DNA from: Candidatus Haliotispira prima
Lineage (GTDB): Bacteria > Spirochaetota > Spirochaetia > SP-2023
Direction: 5' to 3'
Assembly (NCBI GenBank): GCA_029867005.1
Contig: CP123443.1
Span: forward strand, 1,612,001-1,676,000
Length of the DNA stretch: 64,000 bases
Every line of letters starts with the position of its first letter. Positions within the stretch are counted from its first letter, which is position 1. Both the position numbers and the translations under genes were made by a program. Below the pieces are notes generated by a model. It was given only the letters and a program-made list of their open reading frames with translations. It did not search any database and was not told the DNA's origin. Positions 18,653 to 28,648 of this stretch are shown here, piece after piece.

Positions 18653-19657
18653 ATGAAAAACCAAAGGAAGGTATTGACTGATATTAGTGTAAACAGTATA
18701 ATATCCAATATCCAATATCCAATATCCAATATCCAATATCACACTACTTTAGAAAACAAGCATCTACTACTTTCCCTTTATTCATTTCTCTGTCATTTTT
18801 TATCACTATTTTTTCCGGCTGTCCTCAGTATAAATTTACTTGCCTGTGCCCCAATCCCGGACACTAGTGACCCGGCGGCCAAGCCCGCCGATATTTCCTT
18901 TTCCGTCACCGCTGTGGCCTCCTCTGTACAATTGGAGGTGGGCAGCATTCCGGCCGTTACAGATGCGGGAACCGTTATCCGCTTAGCCGGGGAAGCCGTT
19001 CCGACCAAGGCGGAGGCCCAAGCGAGCAAGGGATATGTCAACCTGAGTATAGATGCGGACAGCACCCGCAAATTTAGCATCAGCCAACATTACGGCAGCA
19101 ATTTTACGGATGGCGGCTTTACTCTGGCCGATGTCCTTGCCCCAAATACAAAGTACAAACTGTATCTGTATATGCCCTCGGCTATTGACCTTGGGCAAAC
19201 CAAAATTCAAGGCGGAGAAATTCGGGGAGACCGGGTTGAGATTCCCTTTACCACGGCGAGTTTACCCGCTGAGGGAGATGCAGTATGGAGCGAGAAGTTC
19301 GCAGCCAAAGAATATGTTACCAGCCTAAACGAATACCATTTTATGGAAAGCCAAACAGGTCTATTTGTCGCTTACTTTTGGACACCGTCTATACCTCTCC
19401 TTATGGAAACCACCAGTGGGAATTCCGTCAATAAGCGTGGTCTGGGCAGTTATATCAGTGGTACAGCAGTACCGGGCCTCTATTTTTATTATAATAGTGG
19501 GTTGGTAATGGGTTATGCATCTACTGTGACCCAATATATCTACGTAATAGGTGCCGACAAATTAGCTTCTCCAATCCTAAAAGACAATATCAAAATGAGT
19601 GTCACTTTGCCGGTCGGACCAAGTGCAAGTTATATCAATGTCATCACTCGTTATTAA
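18653..19657 (+). CDS. phase-variable lipoprotein, SVQLEV family, IN FRAME (ON)
   Basis: 334 residues from ATG 18653, open from start to stop through five ATATCCA units. The array encodes SIISNIQYPISNIQY, then the signal peptide core (FLSLFFPAVLSINLLAC) and mature protein follow. The N-region before the hydrophobic core is unusually long (about 45 residues), which is the price of carrying the switch inside the signal sequence. The mature N-terminus matches the genes at 15241 and 34746; the C-terminal half differs. An upstream in-frame extension to 18569 was rejected because the promoter lies there. It is the proof case that five units give an open frame in this family. Confidence 0.9.
   Translation: MKNQRKVLTDISVNSIISNIQYPISNIQYHTTLENKHLLLSLYSFLCHFLSLFFPAVLSINLLACAPIPDTSDPAAKPADISFSVTAVASSVQLEVGSIPAVTDAGTVIRLAGEAVPTKAEAQASKGYVNLSIDADSTRKFSISQHYGSNFTDGGFTLADVLAPNTKYKLYLYMPSAIDLGQTKIQGGEIRGDRVEIPFTTASLPAEGDAVWSEKFAAKEYVTSLNEYHFMESQTGLFVAYFWTPSIPLLMETTSGNSVNKRGLGSYISGTAVPGLYFYYNSGLVMGYASTVTQYIYVIGADKLASPILKDNIKMSVTLPVGPSASYINVITRY
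18701..18735 (+). repeat. 7-bp array, 5 units (ON)
   Basis: Five exact ATATCCA units followed by ATATCAC; reading frame intact. Confidence 0.95.
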
Positions 19658-19699
19658 TTGGGTAGTTTGTATTGTTGGGTTCCAATCAAAAGAGAGCCA

Positions 19700-19842
19700 T
19701 GGCCCTGCACAAGGCTCAACAGGCTCACCTACCATTCCCCTGGAGGGGCCAGAGCTGGTCCATTCCCCTCCCTTGGAGGGGCAGGGGTGGTCCGTCTAAG
19801 GCCCACTCTTGCTAAGGTTCGACAGCCTAACCTGCCTGCCCC
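19700..19842. repeat. intergenic REP-like motifs
   Basis: AGGCTCACCTACCATTCCCC, two GGAGGGG-containing palindromes and AGGTTCGACAGCC-like motifs between lipoprotein genes. Confidence 0.6.
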
Positions 19843-19871
19843 TTGCCAAAATCTCTAAACGAATATACAAT
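19843..19871 (+). promoter_or_regulatory. cassette promoter, gene 19928
   Basis: TTGCCA (19843-19848), 17-base spacer, TACAAT (19866-19871); AAGGAG at 19915-19920. Confidence 0.7.
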
Positions 19872-19927
19872 CCGGGCCGCAAAGACACTTTGCCCATTTC
19901 TCCATTTTGCCCGGAAGGAGCACTCCC

Positions 19928-21078
19928 ATGAAAAACCCAAAGCAGGTATTGACTGATATTGGCATAAACAGTATAATATCCAATATCCAATATCCAATAT
20001 CCAATATCACACTACTTTAGAAAACAAGCCGTTACTTCCATCAGCTACAAACCATCCTAAACCTGTTTATTCATTTTCCTCTCATCTTTTATCCTTCCTT
20101 TACCCTTTCCTTTTTCTCTCCGTTCTTGGTCTCTCTCTGCTCGCCTGTGCTCCGCTGTCCGACACCAAGGACCAGGCACCAAAGTATTCGGTCACCTTCC
20201 CTTACATAGGTGCGAATGAACTCACTTTGTCCATAACCAGCCAATTAGTGGGAGAAGTGGAGTTTACGTTTGGGATTTCTGCTTCTGAAACTACCACGCT
20301 TCCGGCCCGGTTAGGTAAAGGTTATATCAAGCGTACCTTAACAAAAGGCGTGGGCAGAGAAGTCTTTATGGCCCATTTGAATACCATACCCGATGACCTA
20401 AACACGCTTACAGCCGACCATTTGCTGCAAGAGAACACGACGTATTACCTCAATATTTACCAAGGCACAGAATCCGTATTACAGAAATCTTTCACAACCG
20501 CTAAGTTTACCACCTTGTCCACTTTAGAGAGAAGGCAGGGAGCCAACAATGTCGGCATTCATTCTTGGGATCAATATTTCCCCTCCAATGGAAGTATCGT
20601 AGATACTCTCGGGAATACTGTTTCCACACCAAGAACAAGCACAAAACACAATTCTCCCAAAAAGATAGAAGTAAAAAAAGGAGAATATCTGATACTGCCA
20701 ATGAGGCTGGTCATCCCGATATTTGCAGAACCCTCACCTTTTACCTCGGCAGAAGACGCAGAAATTTATTTATTTCAAGTTAAGACTTTTAATAATACTC
20801 GATATGAGACGGTATACAGTCATTTGAATATTAACCCACCTCTAATTACAGATGGCCCCGGCATGAACAGTAAAACAATTTGCTTAGAAACAAAAAGAAA
20901 GTCTGCTAATTTCGATGCCTACCTTAGCTGTATCATTACTATACCAACTTATGATCCGGCAACCGAAGATAATTTTGGTTCTACAGGTAATCTCAATTTA
21001 GAGTTTACAAATCAACTTAATGCCGCAAAATATATCGGTACGCATACGATACAAAACGTACAATTAATTACCAAATGA
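19928..21078 (+). CDS. phase-variable lipoprotein, FPYIGANE family, currently out of frame
   Basis: ATG 19928 opens into four ATATCCA units and then TAG. Five units would give 385 residues with the lipobox LGLSLLAC. The mature part starts APLSDTKD and carries the family motifs TFPYIGANELTLSI, GEVEFTFGIS, LGKGYIKRTLTK and ENTTYYLNIY, a variable second half, and the ending QNVQLITK. It is closest to the gene at 37089: the second halves share SWDQYFPSNGSIVDTLGNT. Predicted surface lipoprotein of unknown binding function. Confidence 0.8.
19976..20003 (+). repeat. 7-bp array, 4 units (OFF)
   Basis: ATATCCA four times followed by ATATCAC; five restore the frame. Confidence 0.92.
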
Positions 21079-21229
21079 TACGGAACAGTTCCCTGATTTA
21101 AGGAAGGTTCGACAGGCTCACCTACCTTTGGAGGGACAGGGCCAGCCAATTCCCCTCCCTCGGAGAAGCCGTGGTGGTTAATCCCCTTTCTTTGAAGGGG
21201 TTAGGGGTGGTGACCTCTAAGGCCCCCCC

Positions 21230-21258
21230 TTACCAAACTCCCTAAATCAATATATAAT
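21230..21258 (+). promoter_or_regulatory. promoter of large PARCEL gene 21296
   Basis: TTACCA (21230-21235), 17-base spacer, perfect TATAAT (21253-21258). Confidence 0.75.
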
Positions 21259-21295
21259 CGGGCCTCAAATTCACTCTGCTTGAAGGCGTATTCCC

Positions 21296-24200
21296 ATGCA
21301 AAATCGAAACAAAATATTGACTGACATTAAAATAAAGTACCTAATACCCAAGACCCAATCAGCTAAATCTTTCTTTTTATTGCTAAACAAATCCTCTTTC
21401 TTTCCGTTCTTCTGCCTTTTTCTCCTCTGTTTCATTCCGCTGTTTCTGTCCGCCTGTGCCAAATCGGCTGCAAGTTCCGGCCCCACACCTAAAGACACCG
21501 TAAGTTCCGGCCCTACGACCGAATACACCGTAATCTTTGAAACTGGGGGAGGCAGTGCAGTGCCTCCCGTGCAGGTCGCCAAGGGTACTACGGATACTAC
21601 GCTAAACAGAATGGTCACGGCCCCGACCAAAACACCAAACGGTGGCACTTCCTACTACTTTGGAGGCTGGCACACCGTACCCGCAACCGAGAGGCATAGG
21701 GGCAAGACTAAATACACCCGGCCGGTGGTGCAGGATATCACGCTCTACGCCCACTGGTACACCGAGCAACCTGCCGACAGGGCTGCTTTGGAGGCATTAA
21801 TTGCCAATTTGGCAGATGATGCTAACCTCAACCACATAGATGTAAGTAAAGTGACCGATATGAGCAGACTCTTTGCAAATAGGGATACCTTTACCGGTGA
21901 TATTTCGGCCTGGGATGTTTCCAATGTTACTAATATGGCGGGTATGTTTTCTCATGCTAAAAAATTCAATAAATCCATAAGATATTGGGATGTCTCCGGC
22001 GTTACTGATATGAACCATCTGTTTAGTGATGCTCTAAACTTCAATCAACCCATAGCGGATTGGGATGTTTCCAACGTTACGAATATGGAGGGTATGTTTC
22101 AACGTGCCGAAAAATTCAATCAGCCCTTAAGATATTGGGATGTCTCCAACGTTACGAATATGGCGGGTATGTTTTCTCATGCTAAAAAATTCAATAAATC
22201 CATAAGATATTGGGATGTCTCCGGCGTTACGAATATGGCGGGTATGTTTCAACGTGCCGAAAAATTCAATCAGCCCTTAAGGGATTGGGATGTTTCCAAC
22301 GTTACGAATATGGCGGATATGTTTCAACGTGCCGAAAAATTCAATCAGCCCTTAAGAGATTGGGATGTCTCCAGCGTTACGAATATGGAGGGGATGTTTC
22401 AACGTGCCGAAAAATTCAATCAGCCCTTAAGCGGTTGGGATGTTTCCAACGTTACGAATATGGCAGATATGTTTCAACGTGCCGAAAAATTCAATAAATC
22501 GATAGGAGATTGGAATGTCTCCAATGTTACCAGTATGCAAAGTATGTTTAGTAATATTGTAACCTTTAATCAAGCCATAAAAAATTGGAATGTTTCCGGA
22601 GTTATCGATACAGAGTCCATGTTTGGTGGTACTTTATATACCATACGTTTTCAAACGGACGGAGGCAGTGCCGTATCTCCCGTGGAAATAACCGGCGGTA
22701 CCACACTAAGCGAAACCATATCAGACCCGACCAAAGCACCAAGCGATGGCACGACCTACTACTTTGGAGGCTGGTACACCGTGGATGCAGCCACGGGGCA
22801 TACGGGTAAGACCAAGTACGATTATATCTGGCCGGTAACGATCGATATCACACTCTACGCCCACTGGTACACCGAGCAACCTGCGAACAAAGCCGAATTG
22901 AAAGCACTAATTGCCGAGTTGAGCCATGATGCCGACCTCAACCACATAGATGTAAGTAAAGTGACGGATATGAGTGGACTCTTCGCAGATAGTGACTTTA
23001 ATGGAGAAATTTCGGGTTGGGATGTCTCCGGTGTTACGAATATGGAGGGTATGTTCTATGGTGCTGAAAAATTTAATCAACCCATAGGGAGTTGGGATGT
23101 CTCTAACGTTACAAATATGAGTTCTATGTTTGATAATGCCGGAAAATTTAATCAACCAATAGGAGATTGGGATGTCTCCGGTGTTACGAATATGAGCGAG
23201 ATGTTTTGGAATGCTGTAAAATTCAATCAAGCGACAGGAGATTGGAATGTCTCTAACGTTACTGATATGAATCGTATGTTTAGTGAAGCTGAAAGATTCA
23301 ATCAGCCAATAGGAGCTTGGGATGTTTCCAACGTTACGAATATGAGTCATATGTTTCGTGGTGCTGAAACCTTTGACCAACCCATAGGAGACTGGGATGT
23401 TTCCAACGTTACGAATATGGAGGGGATGTTTTATGGTATAGCAGAGATGTGGTACGGTGAGATTAGCTATGCTTCAACATTTAATCAGGCGACAGGAGAT
23501 TGGGATGTCTCCAACGTTACTGATATGAATCATATGTTTTATGGAGCTGAAAGATTCAATCAGCCAATAGGAGATTGGGATGTCTCCGGTGTTACTGATA
23601 TGACAGCTATGTTTTATGGTGCTGTAGAATTCAATCAACCCATAGGAGATTGGGATGTCTCCGGTGTCACTGATATGAGTGGGATGTTTCGTGATACGGA
23701 GAACTTCAATCAATCCATAGAAACTTGGGATGTCTCCAACGTTACTAATATGAGAGAGATGTTTCGTCGTGCTGAAGCCTTTGACCAACCCATAGGAGAC
23801 TGGGATGTCTCCAACGTTACGAATATGGTGGAGATGTTTAATGGTATAGTAGAGATAGGGTACGGTGGGATTAAGTATGCTTCAAAATTTAATCAGGCGA
23901 TAGGAGATTGGGATGTCTCCAACGTTACTGATATGAGAGCTATGTTTAGTGGTGCTTTGATCTTCAATCAGCCCATAGGAGATTGGGATGTTTCCAACGT
24001 TACTGATATGAGTGATATGTTTGGTAGGGGAGGAGGATACTACAACATTGACGGGCCTTGCTCCTTCAATCAACCCATAGGCACTTGGGATGTCTCCGGT
24101 GTTACTGATATGCGTTTTATGTTTTATGGTGCTGTAGGATTCAATCAATCGATAGGAGATTGGGATGTCTCCAATGTTACAAATATGAAGGCTATGTTCT

Positions 24201-24400
24201 ACGGTGCTGTAGAATTCAATCAACCGATAGGAGATTGGGATGTCTCCAATGTTGCTGATATGAGCTTTATGTTTGGTGGTGCTGAAAAATTTAATCAACC
24301 CATAGGAAGTTGGGATGTCTCCGGTGTTACTAATATAGGCGATATGCTTCATAATGCTAAAGCCTTTGATCAGGATATTTCAAGTTGGAGCGAGCCGTAA
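21296..24400 (+). CDS. large PARCEL/DUF285 repeat lipoprotein 1
   Basis: 1034 residues. It starts with a leader resembling the switchable genes (MQNRNKILTDIKIKYL) but has no 7-bp array and is in frame. Lipobox LFLSAC. Architecture: a Flg_new-like module (FETGGGSAVPPVQVAKG to LYAHWYTEQPADRAAL), a run of 25-residue DUF285/PARCEL units ([23 protein letters not shown]), a second Flg_new-like module near the middle, then a longer PARCEL run ending in a capping DISSWSEP. BspA-type repeats of this kind form solenoids that bind host or microbial surfaces. Units are 75 bp and nearly palindromic, giving long antisense frames. Confidence 0.88.
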   Translation: MQNRNKILTDIKIKYLIPKTQSAKSFFLLLNKSSFFPFFCLFLLCFIPLFLSACAKSAASSGPTPKDTVSSGPTTEYTVIFETGGGSAVPPVQVAKGTTDTTLNRMVTAPTKTPNGGTSYYFGGWHTVPATERHRGKTKYTRPVVQDITLYAHWYTEQPADRAALEALIANLADDANLNHIDVSKVTDMSRLFANRDTFTGDISAWDVSNVTNMAGMFSHAKKFNKSIRYWDVSGVTDMNHLFSDALNFNQPIADWDVSNVTNMEGMFQRAEKFNQPLRYWDVSNVTNMAGMFSHAKKFNKSIRYWDVSGVTNMAGMFQRAEKFNQPLRDWDVSNVTNMADMFQRAEKFNQPLRDWDVSSVTNMEGMFQRAEKFNQPLSGWDVSNVTNMADMFQRAEKFNKSIGDWNVSNVTSMQSMFSNIVTFNQAIKNWNVSGVIDTESMFGGTLYTIRFQTDGGSAVSPVEITGGTTLSETISDPTKAPSDGTTYYFGGWYTVDAATGHTGKTKYDYIWPVTIDITLYAHWYTEQPANKAELKALIAELSHDADLNHIDVSKVTDMSGLFADSDFNGEISGWDVSGVTNMEGMFYGAEKFNQPIGSWDVSNVTNMSSMFDNAGKFNQPIGDWDVSGVTNMSEMFWNAVKFNQATGDWNVSNVTDMNRMFSEAERFNQPIGAWDVSNVTNMSHMFRGAETFDQPIGDWDVSNVTNMEGMFYGIAEMWYGEISYASTFNQATGDWDVSNVTDMNHMFYGAERFNQPIGDWDVSGVTDMTAMFYGAVEFNQPIGDWDVSGVTDMSGMFRDTENFNQSIETWDVSNVTNMREMFRRAEAFDQPIGDWDVSNVTNMVEMFNGIVEIGYGGIKYASKFNQAIGDWDVSNVTDMRAMFSGALIFNQPIGDWDVSNVTDMSDMFGRGGGYYNIDGPCSFNQPIGTWDVSGVTDMRFMFYGAVGFNQSIGDWDVSNVTNMKAMFYGAVEFNQPIGDWDVSNVADMSFMFGGAEKFNQPIGSWDVSGVTNIGDMLHNAKAFDQDISSWSEP

Positions 24401-24477
24401 AGCCCTAAGATGGTGGAGGACGGTAGTGATATGAGCCTGCTTTATAAACCTCCTCGAATCCGGTAACGAAGAGATAA

Positions 24478-24530
24478 GGAATATTTAGGCAACTGCGCGC
24501 CGCAACGGCACGCAGTTGCCTAAATATTCC
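24478..24530 (+). terminator. 20-bp perfect hairpin after PARCEL gene 1
   Basis: GGAATATTTAGGCAACTGCG pairs perfectly with CGCAGTTGCCTAAATATTCC. Weaker versions follow the other PARCEL genes. Confidence 0.55.
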
Positions 24531-24577
24531 TCCTGATCCTTGTGTTCCAACCCCTCTGACTTTCCTTCGGCCCCCCC

Positions 24578-24606
24578 TTACCAAACTCTCTAAATCAATA
24601 TATAAT
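24578..24606 (+). promoter_or_regulatory. promoter of large PARCEL gene 24644
   Basis: TTACCA (24578-24583), 17-base spacer, TATAAT (24601-24606). Confidence 0.75.
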
Positions 24607-24643
24607 CGGGCCTCAAATTCACTCTGTTTGAAGGCGTATTCCC

Positions 24644-27103
24644 ATGCAAAACCGAAACAAAATATTGACTGACATTAAAATAAAGTACCTAAAACTCAAG
24701 ACCCAATCGGTTGAGTCTTGCTTTTTACTACCAAACAGATCCTCTTCCTTTCCGTTTTTGGCCCACTTTCTCTTCTGTTTCATTTCGCTGTTTCTGTCCG
24801 CCTGTGCCAAATCGGCTGCAAGCCCTCCGCCTCCCCGGCCTAAAGACACCGTAAGTTCCGGCCCTACGACCGAATACACCCTAAGCTTTGAAACGGAGGG
24901 AGGCAGCGCAGTGCCTCCCGTGCAGGTCCCCAGGGGTACTACGGGTATTACGCTAAACAGAATGGTCACGGCCCCGACCAAAGCACCAAACGGTGGCACT
25001 TCCTACTACTTTGGAGGCTGGCACACCGTACCCGCAACCGAGAGGCATAGGGGCAAGACTAAATACACCCGGCCGGTAACGATCGATATCACACTCTACG
25101 CCCACTGGTACACCGAGCAACCTGCCGACAGGGCTGCTTTGGAGGCACTGATTGCCGATTTGGCAGATGATGCTGCCCTCAACCACATAGATGTAAGTAA
25201 AGTGACCGATATGAGCAGACTCTTTGCAAATAAGGATACCTTTACCGGTGATATTTCGGCCTGGGATGTCTCCAATGTTACTAATATGGCGGGTATGTTT
25301 TATAATGCTAAAAAATTTAATAAATCCATAAGATATTGGGATGTCTCCGGCGTTACTGATATGAGCCATCTGTTTAGTGATGCTCTAAACTTCAATCAAC
25401 CCATAGCGGATTGGGATGTTTCCAACGTTACGAATATGGAGGGTATGTTTTATAATGCTGAAAAATTCAATCAGCCCTTAAGATATTGGGATGTCTCCAA
25501 CGTTACGAATATGGAGGGTATGTTTTATAATGCTGAAAAATTCAATCAGCCCTTAAGGGGTTGGGATGTCTTTGGTGTTACTGATATGAACCATCTGTTT
25601 AGTGATGCTCTAAACTTCAATCAACCCATAGCGGATTGGGATGTTTCCAACGTTACGAATATGGAGGGTATGTTTTATAATGCTGAAAAATTCAATCAGC
25701 CCTTAAGATATTGGGATGTCTCCAACGTTACGAATATGGAGGGTATGTTTTATAATGCTGAAAAATTCAATCAGCCCTTAAGGGGTTGGGATGTCTCCAA
25801 CGTTACGAATATGGAGGGTATGTTTCATCGTGCCAAAAAATTCAATCAACCCATAAGGGATTGGGATGTCTCCGGCGTTACTGATATGAACCATCTGTTT
25901 AGTGATGCTGAAAAATTTAATCAACCCATAGGAAATTGGGATGTCTCCAATGTTACTGATATGGAAGCTATGTTTTACGGTGCCGAAAACTTCAGTCAAT
26001 CCATAGGTGATTGGGATGTTTCCAACGTTACGAATATGGAAAGTATGTTTAGCAATATTTTCACCTTTAATCAAGTCATAAAGGATTGGAATGTTTCCGG
26101 AGTTATCGATACAGAGGCCATGTTTGGTGGTGCTTTATATACCATACGTTTTCAAACGGACGGAGGCAGTGCCGTATCTCCCGTGGGAGTAACCGGCGGT
26201 ACCACACTAAGCGAAACCATAGCAGACCCGACCAAAGCACCAAGCGATGGCACGACCTACTACTTTGGAAGCTGGTACACCGTGGATGCAGCCACGGGAC
26301 ATACGGGCAAGACCAAGTATGATTATACCTGGCCGGTGACGGGCGATATAACACTCCACGCCCGCTGGTATACCGAGCAACCTGCCAACAAAGCCGAATT
26401 GGAAACACTGATTGCCGAGTTGGGCAATGATGCCGATCTCAACCACATAGATGTAGGTAAAGTGACGGATATGAGCGAACTCTTCGCAGATATCCGTCAC
26501 TTTAACGGAGATATTTCGGGTTGGGATGTATCTAACGTTACGAATATGGAGGGTATGTTTCAACATGCCGGAAACTTCAATCAACCCTTAAGGGATTGGG
26601 ATGTTTCCGGTGTTACTGATATGAACCATCTGTTTAGTGGTACTCTAAACTTCAATCAACCCATAGCGGGTTGGGATGTATCTAACGTTACGAATATGGA
26701 GGGTATGTTTGGTGATGCTGAAAAATTCAATCAGCCAATAGGAGATTGGAATGTCTCCAAGGTGACTAATATGGAACTTATGTTTTATAATGCCGAGAAA
26801 TTCAATCAGCCAATAGGAGATTGGGATGTTTCCGGTGTTACTGATATGAGAAAGATGTTCTACGGTTTTGTTTATATGGATAGTGGAGGGGGTGGGGGGC
26901 AGTGTATTTCAAGCTTTAATCAACCCATAGGTAATTGGGATGTCTCCGGTGTTAATAATATGAGTAGTATGTTTTATTGTGCTCACAGCTTTAATCAACC
27001 CATAGGAGATTGGGATGGTTCCAATGTTACGAATATGGAGGGGATGTTTCACCGTTCGGGAGCCTTTAATCAGAATATTCCGGGTTGGGCTGTACAGCCA
27101 TAA
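24644..27103 (+). CDS. large PARCEL/DUF285 repeat lipoprotein 2
   Basis: 819 residues with the same plan as the gene before it: array-free leader, lipobox LFLSAC, Flg_new-like module, PARCEL run, second Flg_new-like module, shorter PARCEL run, terminal cap NIPGWAVQP. The promoter, leader and first 200 codons are nearly those of gene 1, so it arose by tandem duplication. Inside, a 225-bp block (three units) is repeated almost exactly (about 25375-25600 and 25600-25825), showing recent unit expansion. Predicted surface adhesin. Confidence 0.88.
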   Translation: MQNRNKILTDIKIKYLKLKTQSVESCFLLPNRSSSFPFLAHFLFCFISLFLSACAKSAASPPPPRPKDTVSSGPTTEYTLSFETEGGSAVPPVQVPRGTTGITLNRMVTAPTKAPNGGTSYYFGGWHTVPATERHRGKTKYTRPVTIDITLYAHWYTEQPADRAALEALIADLADDAALNHIDVSKVTDMSRLFANKDTFTGDISAWDVSNVTNMAGMFYNAKKFNKSIRYWDVSGVTDMSHLFSDALNFNQPIADWDVSNVTNMEGMFYNAEKFNQPLRYWDVSNVTNMEGMFYNAEKFNQPLRGWDVFGVTDMNHLFSDALNFNQPIADWDVSNVTNMEGMFYNAEKFNQPLRYWDVSNVTNMEGMFYNAEKFNQPLRGWDVSNVTNMEGMFHRAKKFNQPIRDWDVSGVTDMNHLFSDAEKFNQPIGNWDVSNVTDMEAMFYGAENFSQSIGDWDVSNVTNMESMFSNIFTFNQVIKDWNVSGVIDTEAMFGGALYTIRFQTDGGSAVSPVGVTGGTTLSETIADPTKAPSDGTTYYFGSWYTVDAATGHTGKTKYDYTWPVTGDITLHARWYTEQPANKAELETLIAELGNDADLNHIDVGKVTDMSELFADIRHFNGDISGWDVSNVTNMEGMFQHAGNFNQPLRDWDVSGVTDMNHLFSGTLNFNQPIAGWDVSNVTNMEGMFGDAEKFNQPIGDWNVSKVTNMELMFYNAEKFNQPIGDWDVSGVTDMRKMFYGFVYMDSGGGGGQCISSFNQPIGNWDVSGVNNMSSMFYCAHSFNQPIGDWDGSNVTNMEGMFHRSGAFNQNIPGWAVQP

Positions 27104-27269
27104 AGTGGCGGGGAACGTTATTGGTATGAATTTGCTTTATGAACTTCCTCAGATTTTCCGGTAACGAAGATACAGAAGTTTACAACAGCGCACCGCACGC
27201 AGTTGCCTGAATATCTTACTTGTTCCTTGTGTTCCAACCCCTCTGGCTTTCCTTCGGGCTCTCTCACCC

Positions 27270-27298
27270 TTACCAAACTCTCTAAATCAATATATAAT
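27270..27298 (+). promoter_or_regulatory. promoter of PARCEL gene 27336
   Basis: TTACCA (27270-27275), 17-base spacer, TATAAT (27293-27298). Confidence 0.72.
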
Positions 27299-27335
27299 CG
27301 GGCCTCAAATTCACTCTGTTTGAAGGCGTATTCCC

Positions 27336-28364
27336 ATGAAAAACCGAAACAAAATATTGACAGACACTGAAATAAAGAACCTAAAACCCAAGACCCAATC
27401 GGCTAAGTCTTGCTTTTTATTGCCAAACAAATCCTCATTCAAGCTATGCTCTCCGTTTTTCTGCCTTTTTCTCCTCTGTTTCATTCCGTTGTTTCTGTCC
27501 GCCTGTGTCAAATCGGCTGCAAGCCCTCCGCCTCCCGGGCCTAAAAACACCGTAAGCTTTGAAACGGAGGGAGGCAGCGCAGTGACGCCGGTGAAAGTAG
27601 CCGAGGGTACTGCGCTAAACGAGACCATAACAGACCCGACCAAAGCACCAAGCGATAACACGACCTACTATTTTGGAGGCTGGTACACCGTACCTGCAAG
27701 TACGGGACATACGGACGAGACCAGGTACGATTATACCAAGCCGGTAACGGGCGATATCACGCTCTATGCCCGCTGGTACACGGAAGAACCTGCCGACAGG
27801 GCAACCCCGGAAGTATTAGCTGCCGGGACGGAAGATGATACCGAACAACCTGCCAAAGAACCTGCTAACAAAGCCGAATTGGAGGTACTGATTGCCGAAT
27901 TGGGTAATGATGCCGACCTCAACCACATAGATGTAAGTAAAGTGACCGATATGAGCCGACTCTTTGCAGATAGTGACTTTAATGGAGATATTTCGGGTTG
28001 AGATGTATCTAACGTTACGAATATGGAGGGTATGTTTTATGGGGCTTCAGAATTCAATCAACCCATAGGGAGTTGGGATGTCTCCAATGTTACGAATATG
28101 CGTAATATGTTTGGCAGGCCGTACAGCCAACACGATAGAGATGTCGGGCCTTCCTCCTTCAATCAAGCGATAGAAGATTGGGATGTCTCCAATGTCACTG
28201 ATATGACAGCTATGTTTAGTGGTGCTTTGATCTTCAATCAAGCGATAAGAGATTGGGATGTCTCCAATGTTACCGGCATGACCCGGATGTTTTATGGTGC
28301 TAAAGCCTTTGATCAGGATATTTCGGGTTGGGCTGTGCAGCCATCAGATGAGCCCGGTTTGTAA
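27336..28364 (+). pseudogene. PARCEL/DUF285 lipoprotein 3 with an internal TGA
   Basis: The frame from ATG 27336 carries the leader, lipobox LFLSAC and one Flg_new-like module (SFETEGGSAVTPVKV). The repeat run begins, and the first repeat Trp codon (SGWDVSNV) has become TGA at 27999-28001. The same frame then continues to 28364 with a few PARCEL units and the normal cap DISGWAVQP. The promoter is intact. Either a recent nonsense pseudogene or a truncated 221-residue product is made; no other TGA interrupts the repeat Trp codons nearby, so genetic recoding is unlikely. Confidence 0.8.
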
Positions 28365-28402
28365 ATCTTCTGACATCCGGTAATCTGAAGATACAGAAAT
28401 TT

Positions 28403-28420
28403 GCAACGGCGTGCCGTTGC
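28403..28420 (+). terminator. short hairpin after PARCEL gene 3
   Basis: GCAACGGC-GT-GCCGTTGC, a reduced relative of the hairpin at 24478. Confidence 0.35.
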
Positions 28421-28582
28421 CTGAATATTCCCCTTGATTCTTGTGTTCCAACCCTTCACGCGTTATAGTGGCCCGCAGCCTTTACCTTAGGACATTTCGA
28501 CTCCGCTCAATGACCCGATCTCATAGGTAACCCTTTGCAGGGTTGAGCTTTGCAATGGTGTCTCGGTAAATGGCCCCTCTCC

Positions 28583-28611
28583 TTATCAAACTCCCTAAAT
28601 CAATATACAAT
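28583..28611 (+). promoter_or_regulatory. promoter of PARCEL gene 28649
   Basis: TTATCA (28583-28588), 17-base spacer, TACAAT (28606-28611); GAAGGAA before the ATG. Confidence 0.68.
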
Positions 28612-28648
28612 CAGGCCGTAAATCTACTCTGCCTGAAGGAACACTCCC

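Noticed and set aside
27999..28001. TGA as a Trp codon (mycoplasma code)
   Set aside because: All other repeat Trp codons and core genes use TGG and several genes end in TGA; a nonsense mutation is simpler.
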